The notes under the pieces were generated by a model. It searched no databases, was not told the origin of the DNA, and saw only the letters and a list, made by a program, of their open reading frames with translations. A stretch of DNA of 64,000 bases from Pararhizobium arenae. GTDB lineage: Bacteria > Pseudomonadota > Alphaproteobacteria > Rhizobiales > Rhizobiaceae. A program made the position numbers and the translations under genes. Shown piece by piece: positions 9,533-17,978 of the stretch; position 1 is the first letter of the stretch, and every line of letters begins with the position of its first letter. Where the stretch lies: NCBI RefSeq assembly GCF_001931685.1, contig NZ_MOOY01000003.1, forward strand, positions 412,419 through 476,418. The letters are read 5' to 3'.

Positions 9533-10816
9533 TTAGCGGGTCTGATCGTTATTTTCGGGATCGGCATTGATCGCCCGGTTCATGGCGTTGACGGCCTCCG
9601 TTCCCGGTGTCGGCACCGTGTTCGCCTGAAAGTCGGTCTTGCTGACAAGGCCATCCTCGGCGTTGCGCTGGGCGATGCGCCATGCGGCATAGGCGGCGTA
9701 GGCGGCGAAATAGATCGCCAGCACGACGAAGAGCGAGGCCGGGCCGAAACGGTCCATGACCGGCCCGACCATCAGCGGTCCGGAAATCGTTCCGATACCG
9801 TAGGTGATCATCATGCCCGAGGAGACTTCGACATATTCGTCCGAGCGGGCAAGATCGTTTGCGTGGGCAACGTTCAGCGCATAGATCGGAAAAAGCACGG
9901 AGCCGACCAGGGCGGCGATCACGTAGAGCGTCAATGGCGACGAACCGACCGAAAACACCATGGCAATGCAGGCGGCAACGCCGACCGCGCCGCAGCCCAC
10001 CATGACGATACGACGATCCATTCTGTCCGAAGCGCGGCCGATCGGAATCTGCGAGAGCGCGCTTCCGGCCAGCACCGCGGCGAGAAGGGTTGCGCCTTCT
10101 GCCGTCGAAAGGCCGATCTTCTGGGTGAAGACGCCGCCAAGGTTGAGCCATGCTCCGGACATAGCACCGGCGAGGAACGCGCCGACGATGGCCACGGGAG
10201 AGCGCCGGAACAGATTGACCAGATTGAACCGGGCTTGCGCCGGCGGAGCAGGAGACGTCTGCGAGGAAAGCGTCGTCGGCAACAGGGAAAGCGACAGCAG
10301 GACGCTGCAGAGCATGAAGAGAGATGTATTCGTCGGGTCGCCGAGGGGCACGAGATATTGCCCGCCGATCGTCCCGAGCATCGTCGTGATCAGATAGACC
10401 GAAAACAGCATGCCGCGATTTTCGTTGTTCACGCGTTCGTTCAGCCAGCTTTCGATGACCAGATACGTTCCGGCCATGGCAAAGCCGTAGGTGCCACGAA
10501 AGAGGATCCAGGCCCGCCAATCAACGACAAGACCGCACAGAAGGATGGCGACGCTGAGAAGCGTGATCAGCGCGGCGAAGACGCGGACATGGCCGACGCG
10601 CAGCACGAATTTCGGCGTGACGATGCAGGAGAGGGTGAAACCGATCGTGTAGCCGGTCGCGATGATGGAAATGGTCATGGTCGACCATCCCTCTGCGACG
10701 GAGCGCACGGGCAGAACATAGCTTGCGAGACCGAACCCGACCATCATCAGGAGCGTGGACAGCATCAGGGTCGAGACGGAGAGAAGGCTGCCCAGCATGA
10801 AGGCTCCAAGGCGCAA
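9533..10816 (-). CDS. Major facilitator superfamily transporter, YcaD-like
   Basis: A 427-residue inner-membrane protein with twelve predicted helices in two six-helix halves separated by a polar loop near residues 195-215. The loop RASDRMDRR after the eighth helix is the MFS loop-8 signature equivalent, and IESWLNERVNNENRG matches the YcaD-type MFS branch. The hydrophilic C-terminal tail of about 40 residues is probably disordered. Substrate unknown. An alternative start (MLGSLLS) lies 18 bases downstream. It reads away from the two small genes on the same strand and could share their transcript. Confidence 0.85.
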   Translation of the reverse strand: MRLGAFMLGSLLSVSTLMLSTLLMMVGFGLASYVLPVRSVAEGWSTMTISIIATGYTIGFTLSCIVTPKFVLRVGHVRVFAALITLLSVAILLCGLVVDWRAWILFRGTYGFAMAGTYLVIESWLNERVNNENRGMLFSVYLITTMLGTIGGQYLVPLGDPTNTSLFMLCSVLLSLSLLPTTLSSQTSPAPPAQARFNLVNLFRRSPVAIVGAFLAGAMSGAWLNLGGVFTQKIGLSTAEGATLLAAVLAGSALSQIPIGRASDRMDRRIVMVGCGAVGVAACIAMVFSVGSSPLTLYVIAALVGSVLFPIYALNVAHANDLARSDEYVEVSSGMMITYGIGTISGPLMVGPVMDRFGPASLFVVLAIYFAAYAAYAAWRIAQRNAEDGLVSKTDFQANTVPTPGTEAVNAMNRAINADPENNDQTR

Positions 10817-11057
10817 AGCCCGACAGGCGCTTATCGTCCGGTCGGGTGAGGAAGAGAAGGCAGGTTCAGTAAAACATCGCGCAGAAGCAAAGAGCGGTGC
10901 CGCCTGACCGGAAAGAGTGTCGCTCTAATCAATTTTGCGGGCGCTGTCGATTGCGACAGCCGCTGGCGCAAAGGTTGTAAACAGGCGGAGGTGCTTGACG
11001 GGCAGGCGCGACATAGCGCTGTGGCCAAAGGCTAGGTGTTCAGAGGCTAGGCGTTTA

Positions 11058-11204
11058 TCAGCGCGGCAGGAGAGCGCTCTGCGCAAGGCGATCGGAAGAC
11101 TGGCGACCTGCTTCCGTACCCAGGCGGGTGTATTCGCGCGATGCGCGAACTGCAGTCGCAATGTCATGGACGCCGGTGATGAAGGCTCGGATCGAATTCG
11201 ACAT
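11058..11204 (-). CDS. Small hypothetical protein, 48 aa
   Basis: This short frame begins MSNSIRAFITGVHDIATAV and continues with a charged amphipathic segment (ASREYTRLGTEAGRQ). GGAAAA lies about 8 bases before the ATG. It is the second of two tandem small minus-strand genes, 60 bases after the first. Residue make-up is protein-like (helical N-terminal half, Ser/Arg-rich tail), and a longer overlapping frame on the same strand has a less natural composition. No signal peptide, no membrane segment, no recognised domain; the function is unknown. Confidence 0.55.
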   Translation of the reverse strand: MSNSIRAFITGVHDIATAVRASREYTRLGTEAGRQSSDRLAQSALLPR

Positions 11205-11263
11205 GACAGGTTTTCCAAACTTTGAGACATGACGCGCCGCAGATAGGGCGACGGCGATGATGC

Positions 11264-11440
11264 TTAGCGCTGGATGAATTCCGCATAGATCTGGGCGGGG
11301 CGCGTGGTGCGGCCATATCCCGAAGCGGTCATCTGCTCATTGGCAGCCGAGCCGAAGCTGTTAAACGGCGTGCGCAGCGCAGTGCCGGCGTGGCGGAGAG
11401 TTTCGAAGCTGCTGTGCAGCGGGCGAACACGGGCGGTCAT
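11264..11440 (-). CDS. Small hypothetical protein, 58 aa
   Basis: A 58-residue frame beginning MTARVRPLHSSFETLRHAG and ending AQIYAEFIQR. A good ribosome site (AAGGAAG) lies 5-6 bases before the ATG, and there is a second AGGAGG-like stretch further up. It heads a probable two-gene unit with the 48-residue frame downstream. It has no cysteines, no signal peptide and no domain I recognise. Upstream, around 11476-11500, are two short dyads (TTGCGCAA and TTGC-GAT-GCAA) next to a TATAAG sequence, a plausible regulated promoter. Confidence 0.55.
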   Translation of the reverse strand: MTARVRPLHSSFETLRHAGTALRTPFNSFGSAANEQMTASGYGRTTRPAQIYAEFIQR

Positions 11441-11591
11441 GACGTCTTCCTTATCCTGTTCCTCCCGTGGTTCTTATATTGCATCGCAACATAAATTGCG
11501 CAATCGGCCCGCATGCGGTGCTGCTATGCACAATGCGCATGGCTTTTTTCATTCTTTGTTCACAAATTGATCAGGCGGCGTAAACGGGGTC

Positions 11592-12479
11592 TTAACCACG
11601 AAGGCGGGATTTGAACGCCAGCAGGTCCTGCCACGCCAGACGCTTGCTGGCAGGCGCGCTGATCAGATCCTGCGGATGAAGCGTCGCCATCGCCTGAACG
11701 GTGGTTCCGGCGATGGTAAGATCGCGCCATTCGCCGCGCGTGTGGTGGATCGTATCGGTGCCGCCAAACAGGAAACGGGCGGCAAAATTGCCGAGAATCA
11801 GCAGATGTTTCGGCTCGGCTAGGGCGATCTGCCGTTCGATGAAGGGACGGCAGATTTCGCTTTCCCTCGGCGAAGGCACGCGGTTGCCCGGCGGGCGCCA
11901 GGCGATAACGTTGGTCAGCAGGGTCGATGTCCGGTCAAGGCCGATGGCAGACAGCATGCGCTCCAGCATCTGTCCCTGCTTGCCGGAGAAGGGCAGGCCG
12001 TCACGATCGTCGTCGGCGTTCGGCATCGGGCCGATGACCATGATGCGCGATTCGGGACTGCCATCCATGAAAACGGTGTTGCGCGCGCTTTTACGCAGGC
12101 TGCAGCCGGAAAAAGCTTCCATTGCCGTCTTTAGTTCGGCCAGGGAGCGCGCGCTTTCGGCCGCAAACCGAGCTTCCGAGACGGCCTGCTCGTGCGGGAT
12201 CGCCGCAGCGGCGCTGATCGACACCGGGGCCGGGCGTTCCTCTCGTCGGGCGCCGGATTGCCCGTTCTCCCCGGAGATGCGCGGCTGGGCATCGACCCGG
12301 CTTTCCTTGAGAGCCGGGGCCTCCTGTTGTCGTTGCACCGAACGCGCGGCCCGGGAGGCGGCAAACTCCGCGAAGCGATCGATAGGATCGTCTTCCAGCA
12401 GCCATTCGACGCCGGCGTCTGCATGAAAATGCAGAAGGGTGGCAAGTTCGGCCGGGCTCATATGGTCGATGGAGATCAT
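11592..12479 (-). CDS. Uracil-DNA glycosylase family protein (family 4-like)
   Basis: A base-excision repair glycosylase removing uracil from DNA. The C-terminal half (about residues 125-295) carries the family motif GPMPNADDDRDGLPFSGKQG, the NVIAWRPPGNR motif and the C-terminal LHPQDLIS histidine motif. The first ~110 residues are a low-complexity charged extension. Of the four cysteines expected to hold a 4Fe-4S cluster in family 4 enzymes, only two are seen (FSGC and EICRPF); the others are Leu/Lys and Trp. So it probably belongs to an alphaproteobacterial branch without the cluster. It is followed on the same strand by the MFS and small genes but separated by 150 bases. Confidence 0.8.
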   Translation of the reverse strand: MISIDHMSPAELATLLHFHADAGVEWLLEDDPIDRFAEFAASRAARSVQRQQEAPALKESRVDAQPRISGENGQSGARREERPAPVSISAAAAIPHEQAVSEARFAAESARSLAELKTAMEAFSGCSLRKSARNTVFMDGSPESRIMVIGPMPNADDDRDGLPFSGKQGQMLERMLSAIGLDRTSTLLTNVIAWRPPGNRVPSPRESEICRPFIERQIALAEPKHLLILGNFAARFLFGGTDTIHHTRGEWRDLTIAGTTVQAMATLHPQDLISAPASKRLAWQDLLAFKSRLRG

Positions 12480-12543
12480 TGAGGAACTTTATAGAAGCGT
12501 TTGCGGGCGGGGAAGAGCCCGCCGCGCCATAAGCTGTGCAGCA

Positions 12544-13842
12544 TTACGCCGCCATCGCCGTCCAGCGGTCGATGTCGTCGCGTTCGCCAATCAGCGCCAG
12601 CCCATGGGCAATCGACAGAAGCTCGCCGCCGCTTTCGATATCACCCTTGTCGAAGCGATTCTCGAACAGGCGACGCACGGCCGGCACGAACGACGTGCCG
12701 CCGGTCAGGAACACCTTGTCGATATCGGCAGGCTTCGTTCCGGTTTTTTCGAAAACGTCGTCAAGTGCGGTTTCGATGCGAGCGATGTCCGGTGCGATCC
12801 AGCTTTCGAAATCGCTGCGTCGAATGACGCGGCGGCTTTCTTCGCCAAGCGGGGCGAAGTGGAACTCGGTTTCCTCCTCGCTCGAAAGCCGCATCTTGGC
12901 TGCCGAGATTGCCTGATAAAGCGGGTAACCTTCGTCATGATCCACCAGATCGATGAAACGCTCGAGCTTTTCCGGCTCGACGGCCGAACGGACGAGCTGC
13001 TTCAGATCGGTAAAATCCTTCAGCGTCTTGAAGATCGAGAGCTGGTTCCAGCGGCCGAAATTCGCGTAGTAGCTGGTCGGAACATCCAGCAGCTTGTCAA
13101 AGCTGCGGAACTGGCTGCCCTTGCCGATCAGCGGCGAGACGACATTGTCGATGATGCGGAAGTCGAAATGATCGCCCGCGACACCGACGCCGGAATGGCC
13201 GACGGGAACAGCCGTCAGATGGCCGGCATGGCTCTCGAAACGGATAATCGAATAGTCCGTCGTGCCGCCGCCGAAATCGGCAACCAGCACCGTCGCGTCC
13301 CGCTTCAGGCTCTGGGCAAAATAGAATGCCGCGGCGACCGGTTCGTAGACGAAGTGGATTTCCGGGAAACCGAATGTTGAAAGCGCCTTGTTGTAACGCT
13401 CCAGCGCGAGGTTTTCGTCCGGGTTGCTGCCGGCAAAATGCACCGGGCGGCCAACGACAAGGCGCTTGTAGCCGCCTTCCCATCCGTTGCCGGCATAGTC
13501 AGCGATGCGGCTGACAAAGGCGCGCATCAAGTCTTCGAAACCGTTGCGCTTGGCGAAGATGAGTGTGCCCTGAAAAAGCGGGCTCGCCGCGAAGGTCTTG
13601 ATCGACTGCAGGAAGCGCACTTCGCCGGGATTGTCGATGAATTCGCGGATGGCGGCCTGTCCGGCTTCGACCTTCAATGCAGAAGCCCCGAGCTGCGCAT
13701 GTTTCATATAAGACAGCGCCGTGCGCATGCTGTCGCCGGTGCCGGCGGAGCTGGTGAAGCTCAGGGAGCGTGTCGTTTGCCCTTGAGAGGCTGCCAGCAC
13801 GGAATTGGTCGTGCCGAAATCGAAGCCGAGCGCCTTGGTCAT
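12544..13842 (-). CDS. Hsp70-family ATPase, YegD-like chaperone
   Basis: A 432-residue protein with the actin/Hsp70 ATPase fold. DFGTTNS sits at residues 8-14 (phosphate 1 loop), ADFGGGTTDYS near residue 190 (phosphate 2) and FLTGGTSFVPAVRR near the C-terminus (adenosine motif). It lacks the substrate-binding and lid domains of DnaK, as YegD does. Its client and role are not known. The start is the ATG at 13842, with AGGAGA 6 bases upstream; an upstream in-frame codon would add 19 residues of unrelated composition. It lies 64 bases from the glycosylase gene on the same strand and may be cotranscribed with it. Confidence 0.85.
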   Translation of the reverse strand: MTKALGFDFGTTNSVLAASQGQTTRSLSFTSSAGTGDSMRTALSYMKHAQLGASALKVEAGQAAIREFIDNPGEVRFLQSIKTFAASPLFQGTLIFAKRNGFEDLMRAFVSRIADYAGNGWEGGYKRLVVGRPVHFAGSNPDENLALERYNKALSTFGFPEIHFVYEPVAAAFYFAQSLKRDATVLVADFGGGTTDYSIIRFESHAGHLTAVPVGHSGVGVAGDHFDFRIIDNVVSPLIGKGSQFRSFDKLLDVPTSYYANFGRWNQLSIFKTLKDFTDLKQLVRSAVEPEKLERFIDLVDHDEGYPLYQAISAAKMRLSSEEETEFHFAPLGEESRRVIRRSDFESWIAPDIARIETALDDVFEKTGTKPADIDKVFLTGGTSFVPAVRRLFENRFDKGDIESGGELLSIAHGLALIGERDDIDRWTAMAA

Positions 13843-14225
13843 GTCATCTCTCCTGAACGCGCCGCCGCGAATGCACCGGACGGCGTGGCCGGGCGTCAAT
13901 CAACATCCGTCTTGGGTCGGGTGACTGGCTGCCTGGGCAATCATAATGAAATGGGAATGGTCCCTCGCGGAATGCCGCGATGCGCTTTCGCGCGGATTGA
14001 GGTGGGCTCGTCGCACAGGCCTGAGACAAAAGCAAGGCGCAAGCGCGATCAGATTTTGACGTTTACGTACAAGTCATATAAATCTTGTTCTCATGCATGA
14101 TGTCATGCGCAAATGCTGGTGGTGCAGGTCGCATCCCGGCTCGACAAGCAATGTCGTATTTGCCATGACGGAATGGAATGGGAACAGACCGGTGAAGTCC
14201 GGCAATACCGACTGGAGACGAGGAA
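13843..14225. other. Divergent intergenic region Hsp70-like / ETF-QO
   Basis: These 383 bases contain no convincing gene. They hold the promoters of two divergent genes and a candidate MerR-type site at 14056-14073. Confidence 0.55.
14056..14073 (+). promoter_or_regulatory. ACGT-N2-ACGT element, LiuR-like site candidate
   Basis: TTGACGTTTACGTACAAG carries two ACGT half-sites separated by two bases within a TTG..CAA frame. It resembles sites of the MerR-family regulator LiuR, which controls branched-chain amino acid and fatty acid degradation in proteobacteria. An ETF-QO gene is a typical target. The spacing on the right side is one base longer than ideal. Confidence 0.35.
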
Positions 14226-15890
14226 ATGACCGAGGCGCTTGAGCTTCCCGAACGCGAAAGCATGGAATTCGACGTCGTGATCGTCGGCGCCGGGCCTGCG
14301 GGGCTTTCGGCGGCGATCCGGCTGAAGCAGGTCAACCCGGAGCTTTCCGTCGTCGTTCTGGAGAAGGGGGCCGAGGTCGGCGCCCATATCCTGTCCGGCG
14401 CTGTCGTCGATCCGATCGGCATCGACCGCCTGCTGCCGGGCTGGCGCGAGGAGGCGGACCATCCTTTCAAGACCGAGGTGAAGGACGACCAGTTCCTGCT
14501 GCTCGGCCCAGCCGGCTCCATCCGACTGCCGAACTTTGCCATGCCGCCGCTGATGAACAATCACGGCAACTATATCGTCTCTCTCGGCAATGTCTGTCGA
14601 TGGCTCGCCACCAAGGCGGAAGAGCTTGGTGTCGAGATCTATCCGGGCTTCGCCGCCGTCGAAGTGCTTTATAATGATGAAGGTGCTGTCATCGGCGTTG
14701 CGACCGGCGACATGGGCATAGAGAAGAACGGCGAGCCCGGCCCGAACTATGCCCGCGGCATGTCGCTTCTTGGAAAGTACACGCTGATCGGCGAGGGCGT
14801 GCGCGGCTCGATCGCCAAACAGCTGATTGCAAAGTACGAGCTTTCAAAGGACCGCGAGCCGCAGAAGTTCGGCATCGGCATCAAGGAACTCTGGCAGGTG
14901 AAGCCGGAGAACCACAAACAGGGCCTTGTACAGCACTCCTTCGGCTGGCCGCTCGGCATGAGGACCGGTGGCGGCTCGTTCCTCTATCACCTCGAAGACA
15001 ATACGGTCGCCGTCGGGTTCGTGGTGCACCTGAATTACAAGAACCCCTATCTCTATCCCTTTGAGGAGTTCCAGCGCTTCAAGACGCATCCTGCGATCCG
15101 CGGCACGTTCGAAGGCGGTAAGCGCATCTCCTACGGCGCCCGCGCCATCACCGAGGGTGGTTATCAGTCGGTTCCGAAGCTTTCCTTCCCGGGCGGCGCG
15201 CTGATCGGCTGCTCGGCCGGTTTTGTCAACGTGCCGCGCATCAAGGGCAGCCACAATGCGGTTCTGTCCGGCATGCTGGCCGCGGACCGGATCGCGGCTG
15301 CGATCGAATCCGGCCGCGCCAATGACGAAGTGATCGAGATCGAGAACGACTGGCGCTCCAGCGACATCGGCAAGGACCTGAAGCGGGTGCGCAACGTCAA
15401 GCCGCTGTGGTCAAAGTTCGGCACGGCGGTCGGCGTGGCGCTGGGCGGCCTCGATATGTGGACCAACCAGCTCTTCGGCTTCTCCTTCTTCGGCACGCTG
15501 AAGCACGGCAAGACCGATGCCGCCTCGCTGGAGCCGGCATCCAAGCACAAGAAGATCGACTATCCGAAGCCGGATGGCGTGCTGACCTTCGACCGTCTGT
15601 CGTCGGTGTTCCTGTCCAACACCAACCATGAGGAAGACCAGCCGGTTCATCTCAAGGTCAAGGACATGGAGCTGCAGAAGCGCTCCGAGCACGATATCTT
15701 TGCAGGCCCCTCGACGCGCTACTGTCCCGCCGGTGTCTACGAATGGGTGGAGAAGGACGGCGAGGAAGTCTTCGTCATCAACGCGCAGAACTGCGTGCAT
15801 TGCAAGACGTGCGACATCAAGGACCCGAACCAGAACATCAACTGGGTGCCGCCGCAAGGGGGCGAAGGGCCGGTCTATCCGAATATGTGA
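14226..15890 (+). CDS. Electron transfer flavoprotein-ubiquinone oxidoreductase
   Basis: ETF-QO passes electrons from reduced electron transfer flavoprotein (from acyl-CoA and other dehydrogenases) to ubiquinone at the inner membrane. The N-terminus has the FAD dinucleotide motif VGAGPAGLSAA near residue 20. The C-terminal ferredoxin-like part has YCPAGVYEW and the cluster motif CVHCKTCDIKDP, giving four cysteines for one 4Fe-4S cluster, and ends in the conserved WVPPQGGEGPVYPNM. At 554 residues it is full length. Ribosome site GGAGACGAGG precedes the ATG. The acetyltransferase gene downstream overlaps its stop by one base. Confidence 0.96.
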   Translation: MTEALELPERESMEFDVVIVGAGPAGLSAAIRLKQVNPELSVVVLEKGAEVGAHILSGAVVDPIGIDRLLPGWREEADHPFKTEVKDDQFLLLGPAGSIRLPNFAMPPLMNNHGNYIVSLGNVCRWLATKAEELGVEIYPGFAAVEVLYNDEGAVIGVATGDMGIEKNGEPGPNYARGMSLLGKYTLIGEGVRGSIAKQLIAKYELSKDREPQKFGIGIKELWQVKPENHKQGLVQHSFGWPLGMRTGGGSFLYHLEDNTVAVGFVVHLNYKNPYLYPFEEFQRFKTHPAIRGTFEGGKRISYGARAITEGGYQSVPKLSFPGGALIGCSAGFVNVPRIKGSHNAVLSGMLAADRIAAAIESGRANDEVIEIENDWRSSDIGKDLKRVRNVKPLWSKFGTAVGVALGGLDMWTNQLFGFSFFGTLKHGKTDAASLEPASKHKKIDYPKPDGVLTFDRLSSVFLSNTNHEEDQPVHLKVKDMELQKRSEHDIFAGPSTRYCPAGVYEWVEKDGEEVFVINAQNCVHCKTCDIKDPNQNINWVPPQGGEGPVYPNM

Positions 15891-16429
15891 TGGCTGAATC
15901 AAGCCGCGAAAACATACGTCTTCGCCCCGCGTGGGACACCGAGTTCGAGCGTTTGCGCGAGATCGAAGTGGATGCTTTCGCAACGCTTGCCGAGGCTGGC
16001 GGGGCCGATGATCGCGACCCGCATCCGGCTGATATCGAGCAGTTCGGGCGCTGGCTGCGTGACGGTCTGCTCCTTGTGGCCGCAGATGCCGATGATCGAG
16101 CCATCGCCTTCATCTCCGCATCGATCGCTGGTGATGTTCTGCATGTTGATGAGCTGGACGTTGCCCGCGCGTGGCAAAGGCGTGGCATCGGACGCCTGTT
16201 GATGAGCCAAATACTTACGGAAGCGGAGCGCCGTGGTTTAAATGGCGCGACACTCACCACCGATCGCCTTGCGCCGTTCAACGCACCTTTTTATATGTCG
16301 ATAGGGTTCCGTATCCTGGATGCCGCCGAACTGGATGCGCGGCTGGCCGCAATTCTGCGAACAGAGATAGCGCACGGTCTTGATCCCGCGCGACGCATCG
16401 CGATGGTCATGGAATTTCCCAAAGTATGA
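15890..16429 (+). CDS. GNAT-family N-acetyltransferase
   Basis: A 179-residue acetyl-CoA-dependent acyltransferase. The pattern DELDVARAWQRRGIGRLLM (about residues 85-103) is the GNAT motif A with the R/Q-x-x-G-x-G/A acetyl-CoA loop, followed by the motif B region LAPFNAPFYMSIGF. The ATG overlaps the ETF-QO stop codon (TGATG), so translation is probably coupled. The acceptor is unknown; with this neighbour a small amine or a protein N-terminus are both possible. Confidence 0.85.
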   Translation: MAESSRENIRLRPAWDTEFERLREIEVDAFATLAEAGGADDRDPHPADIEQFGRWLRDGLLLVAADADDRAIAFISASIAGDVLHVDELDVARAWQRRGIGRLLMSQILTEAERRGLNGATLTTDRLAPFNAPFYMSIGFRILDAAELDARLAAILRTEIAHGLDPARRIAMVMEFPKV

Positions 16430-16446
16430 ACGGACAGCGACCCCGC

Positions 16447-16465
16447 TTAACTCAGTATTAACCAT
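16447..16465 (+). promoter_or_regulatory. CtrA box upstream of L,D-transpeptidase
   Basis: TTAA-CTCAGTA-TTAACCAT is an exact match to the alphaproteobacterial CtrA consensus TTAA-N7-TTAAC, and its right part also matches the TTAACCAT half-site described in rhizobia. It ends about 50 bases before the transpeptidase ATG, a natural promoter position. Confidence 0.65.
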
Positions 16466-16513
16466 AAATTCCGTAATTTCGGCCTCATAACCGACCGTTA
16501 GGGAATTTTTCCG

Positions 16514-17131
16514 ATGCCGATTTCGCGCCGTGGCCTGCTGCTTGGAATGTCTGCACTTCTTGCCGGATGCTCGACCAATGCTCCGAACCACAAGCTGAAT
16601 TACGCAGCTTTGCCGGACGAGAAATTCCCGTTGCCGGCCATGCCGCTCGAAAAGATCGATCCGGAACTTCGTCGCCAGGAAGTGGCCTACACCACATCCG
16701 AAAAACCCGGCACGATCGTCGTCGATACGCCCGCCCGCCGGCTCTATTACGTTCTCGGCGATGGCAAGGCCATGCGCTACGGCATCGGCGTCGGCCGCAA
16801 CGGTTATGCGCTTGCGGGAAGCGCCTATATCGGCCGCAAGGCTGAATGGCCGAGCTGGACACCGACCAGCAACATGATCCGCCGCGATCCCGGCAAGAAC
16901 CTGCGCTATGCCGGCGGCCTTCCCGGCGGCCCGAACAATCCGCTCGGTGCACGCGCCATCTATCTCTATCAGGGCGGTAACGACACCATGTTCCGCATCC
17001 ACGGAACCAATCAGCCGCAATCGATCGGCCTTGCCATGTCGAGCGGTTGCGTGCGCATGCTCAACCACGATGTCGTGGATCTGTACCAGCGCGTCGACGT
17101 GGGTGGCCGCGTCGTCGTCAAGCAGGCCTGA
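16514..17131 (+). CDS. L,D-transpeptidase (YkuD domain), lipoprotein
   Basis: A periplasmic enzyme that makes 3-3 cross-links in peptidoglycan or anchors proteins to it through diaminopimelate. The N-terminus has a twin-arginine-like start followed by the lipobox LLAGC (Cys near residue 19), so it is probably a lipoprotein. The YkuD catalytic motif is complete: HGTNQPQSIG with His163 and SSGCVRM with nucleophile Cys179. Rhizobiales rely on L,D-transpeptidases for polar wall growth. A CtrA box directly upstream suggests cell-cycle timing. A strong hairpin terminator follows. Confidence 0.93.
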   Translation: MPISRRGLLLGMSALLAGCSTNAPNHKLNYAALPDEKFPLPAMPLEKIDPELRRQEVAYTTSEKPGTIVVDTPARRLYYVLGDGKAMRYGIGVGRNGYALAGSAYIGRKAEWPSWTPTSNMIRRDPGKNLRYAGGLPGGPNNPLGARAIYLYQGGNDTMFRIHGTNQPQSIGLAMSSGCVRMLNHDVVDLYQRVDVGGRVVVKQA

Positions 17132-17147
17132 TTCCGCATATACGAAA

Positions 17148-17176
17148 AACGCCCCCGGAAAACCGGAGGCGTTTCG
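17148..17176 (+). terminator. Intrinsic terminator of the L,D-transpeptidase gene
   Basis: AAACGCC-CCCGG and CCGG-AGGCGTTT pair around an AAAA loop and end in TTTC, starting 17 bases after the stop codon. The convergent DoxX gene ends 46 bases further, so it may act in both directions. Confidence 0.75.
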
Positions 17177-17222
17177 CTTCACGAATAGACTGGCGGGTCA
17201 TCAGCCCTGTGTGCGTTTCATA

Positions 17223-17663
17223 TCAGCTTCGGGCGAAGGCCGGCGCCTTGCTCGCTTCGCCCTGCGACTGCGGCGCCGACTTCCACGCAACGACCATCAG
17301 CGCGCCGATCACCGTGATGTGTTCCATCACCACATAAAATTCCAAGGTTCTCATCGGCTCTTCCATCAGCCAGAACGTGTGGGCGATCGGGATTGTCAGC
17401 GCTGTGAAAACGGCAAGCGCACCGGCGCCGAGCCATGTCCAGCGATTGGCGATGATGAGAGCTGAACCGCCGAGTTGCGTGATGATGACGGCAATATTGA
17501 AGAGGCGTGCGGGTTCCAGTCCGAAATGCGTCATCTCCGCCACGCCGGCATTGAAGTCGATGAGCTTGGCCAGGCCGCTGGCCCAGAACATGTAGGTGAG
17601 GAGCGTTCGGGCGAAATAACCGAACGCGGCGCTGCTGGTGATCGCTTGAATAAAAGAAGGCAT
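17223..17663 (-). CDS. DoxX family membrane protein
   Basis: A 146-residue inner-membrane protein with four hydrophobic helices (roughly residues 18-36, 52-72, 77-95 and 112-130) and the DoxX-type segment FASGLAKLIDF-like near residues 27-38. DoxX/DoxD relatives are linked to thiosulfate or quinone redox or to unknown membrane functions; nothing narrows it here. GGAGAC precedes the ATG by 6 bases. It is alone on its strand. Confidence 0.82.
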   Translation of the reverse strand: MPSFIQAITSSAAFGYFARTLLTYMFWASGLAKLIDFNAGVAEMTHFGLEPARLFNIAVIITQLGGSALIIANRWTWLGAGALAVFTALTIPIAHTFWLMEEPMRTLEFYVVMEHITVIGALMVVAWKSAPQSQGEASKAPAFARS

Positions 17664-17978
17664 GTCGTTGTCTCCGGTGGGTGGTGCAATGGTGCCGCCC
17701 GCAACCGAACCGGCCGGGAGGTCGCCGGTCGGCTGCGGGACAACGCGGCATCACCGGCTCGGGAGGATCATGTGGCTTTCGGTGCGCCGCGTTGAATGCA
17801 TCTGTAGACCATGCCGGCGCTGATCCGCGTTCCCGCGGGAACACGCTGCGGGCAGGTCCTGCGTTTGCGCTGCCGTGATTGTTTTTGCCGGTATTTCAGC
17901 AAAGTATATTTTTCGCAGAACGGCTGAAATTTCGCGGCGCGGTCCCATATCTGCATTGCAGCAACAAGGATATGCGAC
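17664..17978. other. Divergent intergenic region DoxX / lipid kinase
   Basis: No gene is seen in these 315 bases. Two dyads are present: GTTCCCGCGGGAAC around 17836-17850 and an 8-bp inverted repeat at 17893-17930. Confidence 0.5.
17893..17930 (+). promoter_or_regulatory. Inverted repeat upstream of lipid kinase gene
   Basis: ATTTCAGC and GCTGAAAT are exact complements spaced by 22 bases, with an AT-rich centre (AAAGTATATTTTT) that could contain a promoter. It ends 48 bases before the lipid kinase start. The regulator is unknown. Confidence 0.3.

Noticed and set aside
10925-11014. Possible third tiny gene (29 codons) after the tandem small genes
   Set aside because: No ribosome site and too short to judge; composition alone is not enough.
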